From assembly GCA_035771175.1 (NCBI GenBank), contig CM069613.1:7555501-7619500 (forward strand): a stretch of DNA of 64,000 nucleotides, in the 5' to 3' direction. Origin of the DNA: Paratinospora sagittata. Taxonomy: Eukaryota; Streptophyta; Magnoliopsida; Ranunculales; Menispermaceae. Of this stretch, positions 21,126 through 33,256 are shown piece after piece. Numbering within the stretch: the stretch's first letter is position 1; each line of letters starts with the position of its first letter. The notes below the pieces were generated by a model. That model did no database searches. It saw only the letters and a program-made list of their open reading frames with translations, and was not told the DNA's origin. A program made the position numbers and the translations under genes.

Positions 21126-23859
21126 TACCCATACCAACTACATGTACTTTAACCAACCTCATGCTTCCATGTATTTTAAACGTCCAATCCATCTAATACA
21201 CCAAATTTTCATTCTCATTTATCCTTTAATTCAATCAATCTTAACTCATATCAATTCATGGTTTAATGGGCCCATGCATAAATAATAACACATGCATTGT
21301 ACTTTAATTTAACATGACCCATATACAATTTATAATGCACATATTTATATACACTATCAAGCATCAAATATACAAACATTAAACAACCATCAAACAAACA
21401 CCAAACATATCAAGGCAAACACATAGAGTTTGGGAAAAATGCAATTGGGTTATGGGCTAGATGAAATAATTTTCGGGGCGTCACACACGTGGTCTGTCTA
21501 ACAAGTCCCAACTCACCCATACTACAATGTGGTAAGTGTTATAATTACATAGTCCAAAATATAATACATCATAATTAAAAATACAGTTCAATCAAAATAC
21601 CTCCTAACTCACGTTGAGGCCTTAAATTCTCTCGTCGGTAAGGCCCTCAAGATATGAGTGCCCTTGCCCTTATTCGAGACAAAAGGACCTGAAAGAGGAA
21701 AATGAGGATGAGCCAACAGTGCCCAGTGAATATAATTCAAATATGCCATCAATACTCATCAACAAGCATCATGAATGCATGTCAATGTGTAGCATGATTA
21801 AAAGCTTAAAACATATAGATATCAAGCATTTATGAGAAGTTTGATGCAAGTAAAAGCCTATCAATTTGGATCCACATTCTACATGCATTGGGGTTACTAA
21901 CACACGTTTATTTCACCGTAGCGTTCTTATCCCCAATCATGTTCATTTGGGGTTACTAGTGCACGTCTATTTCACCGTACCGTTCTCATCCCCAAATATT
22001 TTCCTTCTAAAACCCTCGTATGAGGTTAAGTCTCCCTATTAGCCAGATAGATGGGCCCAACCAAAGTCATAAGATTTTCTTAAATCAATGCATCATTTAA
22101 ACCATTAGAACACATTCATGCTTTCAACATACAATATATATAAGTGATATGATGACATAAAAGATATAATTTTAAATGAAGTCTACTCACAACCAAGCCA
22201 ACGAGAGCGTTCTAACTACACACGATAACCAAAACGAATCAACCCAATCAAGGTCCTGAAAAATTCATCAATATCCAACCATACATCAATTCATATGCTC
22301 AATCACATAAACATTACATATTAATCCTAAATCAGTCCACATATAGACAATAGGCTTGAATCCCATCTAATCCCATCATACAACTCAAATTACATGACTT
22401 AGGCCTCTAATGCACAGTTCCCAATCATAAATCATTAAATTGATCAAAAATACTGATTTTCAATTCCTTAGGCATAAATATGCCCAAATTTGGGGAAATT
22501 GATCATTCCTTGGCCTAACCCATGACATGGTCATTTCTATCAATTAAATAGCTTAAACAACTCTAATCATGCTCAATTAGACATAAATTGCTTCAATTTT
22601 ATGATTCTAGGTCAAGAGCTTCAAAAGCCTCAAAATATGAAAATTCTCATACTTAGGCCATATTGCCGATTTACACTAGGTCACCATGTTTAGTTATGCA
22701 AATCACTGATCTTGCATCATGGGTTCATCAACAATGGCCACTAGGCCAATATAGTTAACATGCAAGGCTTGTTCTCAACTTTAGGTCAATGAACTAAGCA
22801 AGGGCCATTTGAACTAAACCCGATAATTTCACCATGGAAATCTCTATCAAAATGCATGGATCAGTTTCTAGCATCCATAAGCCTAACATAGATGACATGC
22901 AAGCTATTTGGAAAAGTCTAAGGCCATGAACCAAAGGTAGGCCCATTTACAAAGGGTTCCACCAAATCCAAATGAGAAATTGGGAAAAATGGTATCAATG
23001 GCCTCCATTCATTACTAGGGTTCATAAAAACATACATGCAAAGGAACCCTAGGTCTGAAACTTAGTCAAAACAAAACTCATAACGTCCCTTAGGTCGAAA
23101 TACAGTCCATTTGCATAAATAAAAGAGAAACATGGAAGAAGAAAGGTAAGAAACACACACCTTAGGAGGGATTTGAGCAAAGCTCCAAAACCCTGGGTTT
23201 TCTTCCCCTTTTCTCCTCTCTTCTCCTTTCCCCTCTTTTCTAAGTCAAAAACATGCAAATGAACCTAATTTGGGTGCTATTTGCTTATATACAAGAGCTT
23301 GGGCCCACATCCAAAAACTGTCAAAAAATTAATTTTTCTGGGTTTTTGGTCGTGGAGCGCACTCCTCTAAGTTCCCCTCTTTTTTTCTTTTTCTTTTTTT
23401 CTCGGTCATGGAGCGTGCTCCTCTTCGATGGAGCACGCTCCTCAGGTAACTTTGCAAAATTTCTAGGTTTCTCACCCCATGGAGCGTGCTTTACCCAAAA
23501 CTGCCCAAAACTTTTCGTTTTCGGCCATTCCATGGAGCGCCATTCCATGGAGCTCGCTCCATGGTTGCCCAAAATTTTGATTTTCATTTTGGACATTGCG
23601 CGCTCAATACACATCGGAATTTCATATTTAGCCCGACATTTTCTATGTAAAAACGCGCGCCATACTCAATTCTAACATCCCCGAGTCCATTCGACGCACC
23701 CAACATAAAGTTATCATGAAATTAACATGTAAATACACAAAACAAAATTAAAAAACCATCAAACAAACACCAAACATATCAAAGCAAACACATAGAGTTT
23801 GGGCAAAATGCAATTGGGTTATGGGCTACATGAAATGATTTTCGGGGCGTCACATTTTC

Positions 23860-24930
23860 ACTCAATCTTATTTGTTAGACATCAATTTCACCATTCTTCT
23901 AAACCTCATGTGTAAAAAACAATTTTGGTAAAATGTGTAAAAAAGAATTTTGGTTTTATCACCCTTGATAAAACCTTTTCTTAATTGTGCAATACATTCT
24001 GCATTATCTTCATACAATGTTCTAGGACAATCTTTAGTAGAGGATAATCCACATGATCCTTGAATGTGTTGGATCATAGATCTCAACCATACACATTCAC
24101 GATTTGTTTCATGAATTGCAAGAATCTCAAAGTGATTTGAAGAAGTAGCAACCACTGTTTGCTTCATGGATCGTCATGATATCATAGCATCACCAAAAGT
24201 AAAAATATATCATGTTTGTGATCTTGTTTTGTGAGGATCTGATAAGAATCCAACATCTACATATCCAAGCAAATTTGATTTTGTTTTTTTCGAGTAAAAT
24301 AAACCCATATCACTTGTTCCTCAAAGATAACGTAATATATGCTCAATGTCATTCCAATGTCTTCCTGTTGGTGCAGAGTCATATCTTGCAAGTAAATTAA
24401 CAAAAAAAACAATATTTGGTCTGGTACAATTTTCTAGATATATAAGTGTACCTATAGCACTAAGATATGGTAATTCAGGACCAAGAAGTTCTTCATCATT
24501 TTCATGAGGACGAAAAGAGTCTTTATCCACTTCAAGCGACCTAACAACCATTAGGAAACTTAATGGATGTGCCTTGTCCATACGAAATCACTTTAAAACT
24601 TTTTCAATATAATTTGATTGATGGACAAGAACTCCACTTGGAAAACTCTCAATTTACAGGTCGAGGCAAAATTTTGTTTTTCCAAGATCTTTCATTTCAA
24701 AATCTTTTTTCAAATTAGTAGATGTTTTTTCAATTTTTTCATGAGTTCCCACAATATTTAAGTCATCAACATATACAACAACAATCATAAACCTAGTTGA
24801 TGATTTCTAGATAAAAACACATGAGCAAATTTCATTATTCACATAGCCTTCCTAAAGTAGATATTCACTGAGGCGATTGCACCACATACGACCATATTGT
24901 TTTAATCCATATAAAGCCTGTTGTGATGAT
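23860..24930 (-). pseudogene. Copia pol remnant: RT and RNase H (minus)
   Basis: Reading from high to low coordinates: ALYGLKQYGRMWC (RT), catalytic YVDD at 24762-24773, LPYLSAIGTLIYL and ARYDSAPTGRHWN (RT to RNase H connection, 24581-24321), then KQTVVATSSNHFEILAIHE and TLYEDNAECIAQL (RNase H, 24167-23868). The order and motifs are those of Ty1/Copia pol. At least six in-frame stops and a frame change occur, so it is dead. The element is 5'-truncated near 24930, and its 3' end continues at 18190 beyond the LTR insertion. Confidence 0.85.
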
Positions 24931-25122
24931 CCAATGACCTCATGGTTGGCTTGCGAATTTGATAATTACAAACAACATGAGTCCTTTTTTTGTACTAATC
25001 ATTTTATTCAAGTGCTTTCGACTTTATAGACTACCACAATTCAAGTATAAGGCTTAAAAGCTTGAAATCTTTGAAGATCAAGACAAGATCAAGAAATGAA
25101 TGTAATTTTCTTTTATATATCT

Positions 25123-25775
25123 TTTTTTTTTTGAAAACCCCTCATCTCAATAATATTAATAAAAAACTAGGAGTAGACTCCTCAAATACAATATCAGCTA
25201 TAATAGGAGGAATTTCCTCGATCCACACATGGGGGGATTAATTACACAACCCATACCCACTGAGACGATTAACAACTCTATTGCACCCTCGCGGAATTGC
25301 CTCTATCGATACACCCTCCCAATGGTTTAACAAAACCCTACAATCTTCCCCCAGTTCACCCATTTCGGAAAGATCATGGATGTGCTTTTTACGCTCCATA
25401 ATCACTCCATTTGAGTCGCTCTCAATCATATCAATGGGGACACCAGTTTCTAATGCAAACTCCAAGCCGATTCTAAATGCACTTAATTCAGCTGCCAATG
25501 CATGGATACCTCCCATTTCATAAGATGTTTTTGCCACTATAATATTCCCAAGGTAGTCTCTCACCATAATACCAACACCAATATCTCCTTTATCATCCAA
25601 ACATGCATCCACATTCATTTTTAATTTGTTTTGAGGGGGAGGTTGCCACTTTCGATTTCTATTGATGCCTGCATCTTCAGATGAGTCACCTTGAAATGAC
25701 TGTGAATTGAGTAATGTGAGGTCCGAGCGTAGGCTCTTTATCGGTGCATAATAAGGAGTTTGTACCCGCTCCATT
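25123..25775 (-). pseudogene. 5'-truncated LINE: RNase H domain and 3' tail
   Basis: A minus-strand ORF covers 25837-25238 (199 codons). From about 25660 it reads W(x)PPPQNKLKMNVDA, then GVGIMVRDYLGN, AAELSAFRIGLEFAL, MIESDSNGVI and a Cys-Asn-Arg-Val-Val-Asn-Arg end. This is the RNase H fold found at the end of plant L1-type non-LTR elements, with its acidic residues (D of VDA, E of AAE, D of ESD) in place. A T run at 25120-25132 is the reverse complement of a poly(A) tail. The domain degrades RNA in hybrids during target-primed reverse transcription. RT and endonuclease are absent; truncation is at about 25775, where LTR homology begins. Confidence 0.8.
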
Positions 25776-25779
25776 ATGA

Positions 25780-26483
25780 GAAGGAGGGAGATTGTGGTTT
25801 TAGTTGAAAATGATGCATTATTTTCTTGAAAAATCATGAAATTTATGTTGTTTACATGTATAATATATTCGTTGAATGATGCACGCGTTTAATAATTGTT
25901 TTAAATGATTTTAAATGTCATGTTTCCTTAAATTCATATGATTGTCACATCAAGAGATACATTCACTGAGCTTGTTGATTGCTCACTCCATTTTCTCCAA
26001 TATTTCAAGTACAGAATCAAGGGGAAAAGGAAAGACTAGAGAGTGACTGACACGTGATCCATATTCGCCTTTGTTTATGTATGTATGCTTGGAGGAAATG
26101 GGTTATATTTTTTTTTTATTTTGACATGTATAATTATCACATACTATATATAAAATATCACCTAGATGGGTTGTGTGGTAATGTGGATATAGTTAAATAC
26201 TTTAGTTATACAATGCTTGTGATGATGGAATGGGATGATCATACATATCTATCACGTGAGAATTTGATTTGTGGAATGAATATATATATATATATATTGG
26301 ATTTGATTTGTCGTATATCAGGTTGTGAGAGGTTCATTTTATGGGAAGATGCTGTCAAGATTTTGGAGATTTGTAAAATTCTGTTGAGGCTGACAACGTA
26401 TTATATATTGTATACAGGGTATGTACAATATATAGTACACTGTGTCGATCATGACGTCAGTTTACGTCAGGGGCGTCGTGACA
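25780..26483 (+). mobile_element. 3' fragment of an LTR related to the solo LTR at 7644-9903
   Basis: From GGAGGGAGATTGTG through GAAATTTATGTTGTT, TATAATATATTCGTTGAATGATGCA and a TTCACTGAGC box to GGGGCGTCGTGACA (ends 26483), this parallels 9238-9903. The 5' part is missing, cut off against the LINE remnant, and no TSD can be shown. The two copies differ at many positions and by indels. Confidence 0.75.
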
Positions 26484-26899
26484 TCACTTGTTTTCATCTT
26501 CCCTATCACCTCTGCCATAGCCAGTAAAGAGTTGTCGAAGTGCCATGGCTCGTTTGCTAGCACTCTTCTTCAATCAATAGTATGGCTGAACTGAACCAGG
26601 AACACGTCATTACCTACATAAAAAAAAGTCATCTTTCGATTTGGCGACCATGCTTGTTTCATCGTTCTTTTAAAAGCCTCCTTATTGATTCTTCGTCGAG
26701 TGATGACTGTCTCATAGAGACAGAGGTCCAAGTCATAAATGTCCAGATGATCTTAGGTTGTAGGATCTTATTCTAGAATTGCTCAGAGTTTGTGTATTTC
26801 ATAAATTTTCAAATGAGCACGATCTTTAAATGTTTTTGAAAAATGATTTCAATCATGCTTCATCTTCATTGAGTAACTAATTTTCTAATAATAATAATA

Positions 26900-26930
<31 letters not shown>

Positions 26931-27816
26931 TCCTATTACATTCTTCATTACTAGTAAGGCCCTCAAGTCAACTTAACAGAATTATAGAAATGTCTTACCC
27001 TTATACTCTCTTCCATTGTTTTGTCCTCAAATACATAATCTTTTTCATATTTTGATTTTCTTCTTTAGCTTTCTATTCCTCAAACTTAACAAAGTCTCAT
27101 CTTTAGTCATTATAAAGTAAACCCAATCTATAAAAGTTATCAATGAAGCTAACAAAATAGTTTGTTTGTTTCTTAGATCAGTTGACCTATGTTGGTCCCC
27201 AAACATCTTAATGCATATAATCAACCAGTCCTAGAATATATATGGTATTAATTGATGAAGTAGTGAAGAGAAACAATAATCACAAATTTTTTACTAAACA
27301 TCTTGAGAATGGTTGATCATAATATATATGTAGCCAATGATGATCATAAATGTTTGTACGAAGCTTGCATGATTTAATAAATATATAGTTTTTTTTGATA
27401 GATAATGTCCTTGAGTGACAATCAAGTTTGACAAGTAGACTTGGGTATAAACCTAGGCGGCTAGGCCTACTTATAATTACATTAACAATGTATGCAACTT
27501 TTAAATAATCAGCCATAAGTCGCTTTGAAAAAAAAAAAGAAAAGATAAAGAGATAACCATAAATAAATAATGCTAAAGTGATTGGAATGTTGTACGGACA
27601 TTAAATCACGTATTGAGATATGAATCAATGAAAATCCAAAGTTGATAAGATTATATGGTACGACAAAGCTTTGAGAAGAGATGTTTCCCTTTCCTCTTTT
27701 GAATTGAGTTATAGCATAAATCAATTTTTTATGGAAGTATGAAGGCATTGAAGGTCTTGAAGTTTGAAGTTTTTAGTGTACAATTTGAAGTTAGTTAATA
27801 ACTGAAGTGTGTCAAG
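26484..27816. other. AT-rich spacer with a repeat block and (TTA)n
   Basis: No gene is seen. Around 26740-26880 a block (GATCTTAGGTTGTAGGATCTTA, AATTGCTC, TTTTCAAATGAGCA) recurs near 34002-34130, so it is a dispersed repeat of unknown class. A (TAA)n/(TTA)n run lies at 26886-26930. The rest (26960-27816) shows no coding signal. Confidence 0.5.
26886..26930. repeat. microsatellite (TAA)n / (TTA)n
   Basis: TAATAATAATAAT turns into TTATTATTATTATTATT, which forms a simple inverted trinucleotide run. Confidence 0.9.
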
Positions 27817-28028
27817 TTGTTAGAAGTTAGTTACTTGATCACGCGTACAGCTCATGTACAGCTCGTGTACAACTCATGTACAGCTCATTATGAAGCTCTG
27901 TTCTCAGTATATATATACATGTAACTGTAGCCATTGTTAATTAATTCAAATAAGAATTTTTCCCTCTTACTTCTTCTATGTTTTCTCCTTGCTTTCATTC
28001 TTTTATTCTTCTTGTTCCTTGTTGTAAT
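27817..28028 (+). mobile_element. probable 5' LTR of the plus-strand Copia element
   Basis: This short LTR-like block begins TGTTAGAAGTTAG and ends just before a primer-binding site. It contains a fourfold 11-bp repeat (GTACAGCTCAT, 27846-27890) and a TATATATA box (27908-27915). The boundaries are approximate, because the 3' LTR is missing and no comparison is possible. Confidence 0.5.
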
Positions 28029-28029
28029 A

Positions 28030-28041
28030 TGGTACCAGAGC
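28030..28041 (+). promoter_or_regulatory. Copia primer-binding site (tRNA-Met type)
   Basis: TGGTACCAGAGC differs by one base from TGGTATCAGAGC, the usual complement of the initiator tRNA-Met 3' end. It sits between the putative LTR and gag, as expected for priming of minus-strand DNA synthesis. Confidence 0.7.
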
Positions 28042-28162
28042 AAGTTGCGGAAGCTGTTGATTTTTCTCTCTAATCTGAAACATTGCAACTTTGCGTCTTT
28101 GATCACATGAAAACTCTTGGTTCTAGTAGTTTCATGGTGCAAAGTGTTCGAGTCCCTATTTT

Positions 28163-29008
28163 CTTCATCATTCAGACAATCCAGGACTCATTCTTGTCTC
28201 GCAACAACTCACAAGAGATAACTATGCCTCCTGGAGTCAAGCTATGACGATTGCACTTTCTGTGAAGAATAAGCTTGGTTTTATCAATGGATCGATTCCA
28301 AAACCTGAAGGTACTGATATAGTTCTTCTCAATTCTTGGATTAGGAACAATAACATGGTGCTTTCATGGTTATTGAACTTTGTTTCTAAAGACATTTCTG
28401 CTAGTATAACTTTCTCTGAATCTGCGTATGATATATGGCTTGACCTTCGAGATCATTTCCAGCAAAGTAATGGCCCTAGAATCTTCCAACTTCGTCATGA
28501 ATTGATCAATCGTACACAGAACCATACATCTGTTAGTGTATACATCAGTAAGCTGAAGACTATATGGGAAGAATTGAGTAATTTTAGGCCTCATTGTACA
28601 TGTGGTAAATGTACTTATGGTGGTGTTAAGGATCTGCATTCATACTTTCAAATGGAGTATGTTATGTCATTTGTAATAGGGTTAACCAATTTTTTTTCCC
28701 AAGTTAGAGGTCAGTTACTGTTGTTAGATCCTATTCCACCTATAAACAACGTTTTCTCCTTGATTTCTCAAGAAAAACTTCAAAGAACCATTGGTTCTCA
28801 GATCAGCCATGGTACTCTTGATTCTGTGAATAATGTTGCATTTGTCATTCGAAATGCTACTGATAAGAACTCTAATCCTGCTGCTGGTAATTCTAGAAGA
28901 AACAAATACCAAAAGCAAGAGAGACCTCTATGCACTCATTGTAACTTTCATGGCCACACTATTGACATATGTTATAAGCTTCATGGTTATCCACCTGGAT
29001 ATAAGTAG
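28163..29008 (+). pseudogene. Copia gag with zinc knuckle
   Basis: The frame is open from upstream of the ATG at 28244, beginning SDNPGLILVSQQL, which is the usual Copia gag N-terminus. The ORF then has the gag core (NSWIRNNNMVLSWLLN, YDIWLDLRDHF, LKTIWEELSNF) and a knuckle-like C-x2-C-x3-GH...C (CTHCNFHGHTIDIC) near its end. It encodes the particle-forming protein. It stops at a TAG at 29006-29008, and pol continues in other frames downstream, so the single gag-pol frame of Copia is broken. The first amino acids upstream of 28163 are frame-shifted or lost. Confidence 0.85.
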
Positions 29009-29226
29009 AAACAGAAGAAAGATACTGTGAACGTTAATCAAGTGTCTACTCTACCTTCTGCTGATGTTCAACCTGATCAAGATATTGGCAATATTGGAGG
29101 TTTTATCAAAAATCTGAACAACAATCAGGATCAGCAATTGATGACCATGCTATCGTCTCATCTTTTATCATCTGTTAAGATTAATGAGCAGCAAGATGTT
29201 CCATCCACTTCTTACTTGACAGGTAC

Positions 29227-29541
29227 TTGTTTTCTGTTTCTTTGAACTCTATCTTTGCATCAGAAACAATTTGGATTGTCGATTCCAGAGCATCTAGACA
29301 CATTTGTTCAAATGCAAATGTTTTTCTATTCATGAAGCCACTAACGAATTCTACAATTACTTTGCCAAATAATCAATCCATTCATGTTAGCATGCATGGA
29401 GATGTGCGATTGTCTCCAACTTTGATTCTCAAAGATGTTTTGTTTGCTCCTCAGTTCAAATTTAATCTAATTTCAGTAAGTGCTATCATTATTGATTCAA
29501 GGCTTATGATCAATTTCTTCCACGATCATTTTCTAATTTAG
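29227..29541 (+). pseudogene. Copia protease segment with altered active site
   Basis: The sequence contains WIVDSRASRHIC, where Copia proteases have Asp-Ser-Gly; here the Gly codon reads Arg. It is followed by the conserved LKDVLFAPQFKFNLISVS stretch. A TAG at 29539-29541 ends the frame before the GAG-pre-integrase region. The replaced glycine and the stop both indicate an inactive copy. Confidence 0.85.
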
Positions 29542-29556
29542 GACAGCAACAAGAAG

Positions 29557-30430
29557 ATGATTGGCAAGGGTGATCGTATTGAAGGCTTATATGTGTTCAA
29601 TGCAGATTCCATGGGAGTTCCATTAGGACATGATTTTTCTTTTAGTGTTAATAATGTGTCTGTTCATACTTGGCACAACCGACTTGGACATTTATCTTCT
29701 AAATGCTTAGATCTTTTGAAAGATCATTTACACTTTATGGATTCAAAATGTACTAATAATGATCCTTGTTACATTTGTTCATTAGCAAAGCAAAGAAGAT
29801 TACCATTTGTTTCTCATAATCATATGTCTACATCACCATTTGATCTCATTCATTGTGACATTTGGGGTCCCTTTCCTATCAGCTCTCGTTTTGGTCACAG
29901 ATTTTTCCTCACTATTGTTGATGATTATACAAGATTCACTTAGTTGTTCCTTCTCAAGCATAAATCAGATGTCGCGACGGTTATTCCTCACTTCTTCAAC
30001 ATGGTGCTCACTCAATTCAACATCAACATTAAAGCCTTTCAATCTGATAATGGTAAGGAGTTGCACTTTACTGAGTTTTTCCGTGAGAAAGGAGTTCTTC
30101 CTCAATTTTCTTGTGTAGAACGACCTCAACAAAACTCCATGGTTGAACACAAACATCAACATCTTCTAAATGTTGCTCGTACTTTGTATTTTCAATCTCG
30201 TGTTCCTATTTCCTTTTGGACTGAGTGTGTGCTCACTGCTACGTTTCTCATCAATAGGACCCCTTCTCCATTACTTGGGAATAAGTCTCCTTTTGAACTT
30301 CTCTACAAGGCTGCTATTGATTATTCCTCTCTTAGAGTTTTTGGTTGTTTGGCATTTTGTTTCTACATTATCAGCTCATAGAGGTAAGTTTGATCCTCGA
30401 GCTAGACTTTGCATCTTCTTGGGGTATCCA
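29557..30430 (+). pseudogene. Copia integrase (pre-integrase and catalytic core), left of LTR insertion
   Basis: The GAG-pre-integrase zinc motif HNRLGH...CYICSLAKQ is followed by the catalytic core with FDLIHCDIWGP (first Asp), FQSDNGKEL (second Asp) and SMVEHKHQH (Glu), so the DDE triad is present. A TAG at 29942-29944 interrupts the core between the first and second Asp, and the frame is lost near 30381. The coding sequence reaches LCIFLGYP at 30426, where a solo LTR is inserted. Integrase would insert the cDNA into host DNA. Confidence 0.85.
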
Positions 30431-33251
30431 TGTAACGCCCGTACCTTAGGATGACGTCATTTTGACCCGTAGAGTACTCGTATACGTATCCGTATACGTA
30501 TTTGATGCTCGACACATGTTGGTTCAAGTGTCTTTTCATGATTTAAGTTGTCAATGTGTGTGTAAATTTTTGGAATGATTGGAGACCCGTTCGACATCGA
30601 AACATTTCGAAAATGGTGTTTTGGATCAGTGAAGCTCGTTCCATGGAAGAAGAAATTTATGTCACTGATTACATCAATGGCTTGATCTCCTAGATCCATG
30701 GTCCAATAGAGCTAAAATTTTGTCAGCTTATTCTTCTCTGATAGATCTTCATTATGAACGGTGAGATCTTGATCGGAGTTGTCTACTGTGAGATATAAGA
30801 CTCCAAACATTATTTCTCGACTTTACGGATTTTCTTGCACAATTTTGATCAAACGGTTGGATCTCGTAATTCCACCGTTAGATTGAGCTGAAATTTTACC
30901 AAATGGTTGTTAACTGACATATAAAACGTTTAAGCGGTTAAGATGTTACATTGGTGAGTATTTTTCCATAAATTGATTATCTAAGTGCAAGTAATTGCAA
31001 CAGAAAAAAACTATGCCTTTTATTTAAGTGTTTTTTTTTAAGTGTGGGCCCAAAATGCCACTTAACCTCTATATAAGTCATTGGAACGTGATTTCTCTCA
31101 TTATTTACTTCCAAAAGAGGCTAAGGAGATTGGAGAAGAGGAAAATAAGGGGAGAGGAGAAAGGAGAGAGAAAGCTAGGGTTTTGGTGTTTTCATGCCCA
31201 AAATCCCTCCGAGATATATCATTCTCTCTCATTTTCTTCATTCTATCTCTTTAGCATGTGAAAGCATGCTTTATTTTGACCTAGAGTTTGTATGAATTCC
31301 TGAATTTAAGGGAATGGTGGAAAACCAATGTTGGACTTAGGTCTTGAATTTGAGATATGTGTATCTAGATGGTACGTAGTCCATAAATGGTGAAACCTCC
31401 AATTTCTAACAAGAAATTGGAGGGGTTTCATGGATTTGACCTAAACTAGGATTTTAGACCTAGGGTTTACTATTTAAATTGTATGTGATTTATGTGGATT
31501 AGATGGGTAAATGTGGACGTATGAAACTCCAATTTACTAATCTTGATTAGTGGATAACCCTAGTGTAGTGTAATTTTGGTCTAGGCCATGTAATTTGAAA
31601 AATTACCATGTAATTTGGGGATTTGCTCAAATTGGGGCTTTTGACCTAAACCAAGTCAATTGGTTAAATTGACTTGGGAATTATCTAATTGGACGCAAAT
31701 TGAATGAAATTATGAGTTTAGAATGGTTGGACATGTGTTAGAATTGAATGACCTAGTTCAATTCTGCTCTATGCTTATTGGAGAGATTTTTTTTCCAAAT
31801 TGGGGCATATGCTATGTATTGGCTTAAATTGGGGATTTTGACCTAGACTTGGTCAATTGATTAAATTGACATGAAATTAGTCTAATTGACCTTAAGTATA
31901 ATTAAATGCCTAGTATTATAGTGGTTGGATCATGAGGATCAACCTATTGCATTCAATTTTGGTTAAATGTGGGTTAATGTAGTATTAAATAGTTAAATTG
32001 AACAATATGGGATTGACTCATGTGTTAGATTATTTTAGAATCTTAATTAGCTTTTGATTTGGGTTTAAACATGGTGGTTTAGCACACTTTAAGGCTGCTT
32101 TTCAATTTTGGTAAACCATGTTATTTCAGGATCTTGTGGTTGATCTATATAACCCAAATAGCCAATTGGGGATTGAGTTGTATTGGGTGATTGTGGCATC
32201 CTAGTGCTTTTTGGAATTAGAAATTGGATTGGCTAGGTTTAGCCAATCAAGTGGCGAGTGTTTCTTTTACTTGTGAATTTTATATGTGACATTGTAGTAT
32301 AAAATGTTTTAAATGCTTGTATAATGTAGTATGCATAATTTATTGAATTCATAAACTATATTTGAGCATAGCCAGTTGGGAAAGCAGTTGAGTTATATGC
32401 ATTCCCTAAGCTTGGAATTTCTTATGGAATCTCATTGAGCCGACCGGGAATACTCAATTGTGGACCTTACAAAGGATTTCTATGGGTTGTGTATGTTAGG
32501 ATTCACCTAGACATGGTACTTGTCTTGGTGGGCAAATCCTATGGTTCATACAATCCATAAGAATTCTGAAAGATACGGGTAAGAAGTCGATCGGGCATGA
32601 GTTTCGCTTACACGTGGACCTTGTATTAATTCTTACTCAAGAGGTATTAGGTTGCATATGCATGTTTATAAAATGGCATGCATTGTCTTATTTATGGCAT
32701 GATACATTATATTGGCATGTGTGTAATATTGCTTACACCCATGATTATTTAAATGGTTTTAATGATTCTTGCAATATTTTACTTAAATGCATATATATAT
32801 GTTGCCACTTGTATAGAACATTCACTAAGTTTGTTGTACTTCACCCTCCATCCTTATCTTTTCAGGATCTGATAGGAAGGAGAAAGGAAAAGCTTAGCTG
32901 CGAAGCGTTCTCGTACTGTTATTGACGTAGGTGTTTAGTACTTTTTAGCAATTTATTTTGATAAATTGTACTATGTAACACCTAATGATTATACTTAACA
33001 TTTAGATGAGTTTGTACTTATAGTTAAGTATATTATGTACTTTTGAACACTATGGCCTTGGAGAAAAATCTTCTGGTTGTTATTTTAGATATGTTTTATA
33101 TGATGATCTTATATTATGTCTATGTGTTTATTATTGTGTATTTGAGATTATGGTTTGTGTTAGAAGGCTTAACGGGACGCTGTGTATGTCGAGGAAGGAT
33201 ATACACGGGGTTTCGTGCCGGTCATGATGTCACGAATAGTGGGTCGTGACA
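30431..33251 (+). mobile_element. solo LTR inserted in Copia, TSD ATCCA
   Basis: The ends are TGTAACGCCCGT and GGGTCGTGACA. A perfect duplication ATCCA occupies 30426-30430 and 33252-33256. The insert is 2821 bp without coding domains. It has a CTATATAAG box (31070), a CATTCACTAAG block (32818) and a TTTTCAGGATCTGATAGGAAGG block (32860) corresponding to those of the LTR at 7644-9903. The Copia frame resumes immediately after (GIKGYKLYD), so the insertion point is exact. Confidence 0.9.
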
Positions 33252-33256
33252 ATCCA

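Larger units (their letters stand above)
18499..21485 (-). mobile_element. solo LTR (inner), same family, nested in the outer LTR
   Basis: The 2987-bp insert runs from TGTGGCGACCCC to TTCGGGGCGTCACA, with flanks CACAT (18494-18498) and CACGT (21486-21490), a one-mismatch 5-bp duplication. Its interior (for example 18805-20050) is nearly identical in order to 21489-22690 of the outer LTR, so both are the same family. The inner copy has a tandem array at 20755-21125 that the outer copy lacks at the equivalent place. Confidence 0.85.
18196..23854 (-). mobile_element. solo LTR (outer) inserted in Copia, split by a second LTR
   Basis: The outer LTR begins TGTGGCGACCCC (18196) and ends GGGGCGTCACA (23854). 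Its flanks are TTTTT (18191-18195) and TTTTC (23855-23859), a 5-bp duplication with one mismatch. The insertion falls inside the Copia RNase H tail, whose two halves match on either side. Removal of the nested LTR (18499-21485) leaves about 2.67 kb. In LTR orientation (minus) it starts TGTGACGCCCCG, with a TATATAAGC box near 23290. No gag or pol is present. Confidence 0.8.

Noticed and set aside
23253..23675. 140-codon plus-strand ORF
   Set aside because: It lies wholly inside the outer solo LTR and has no domain; the repeated ATGGAGCG(C/T) words account for it.
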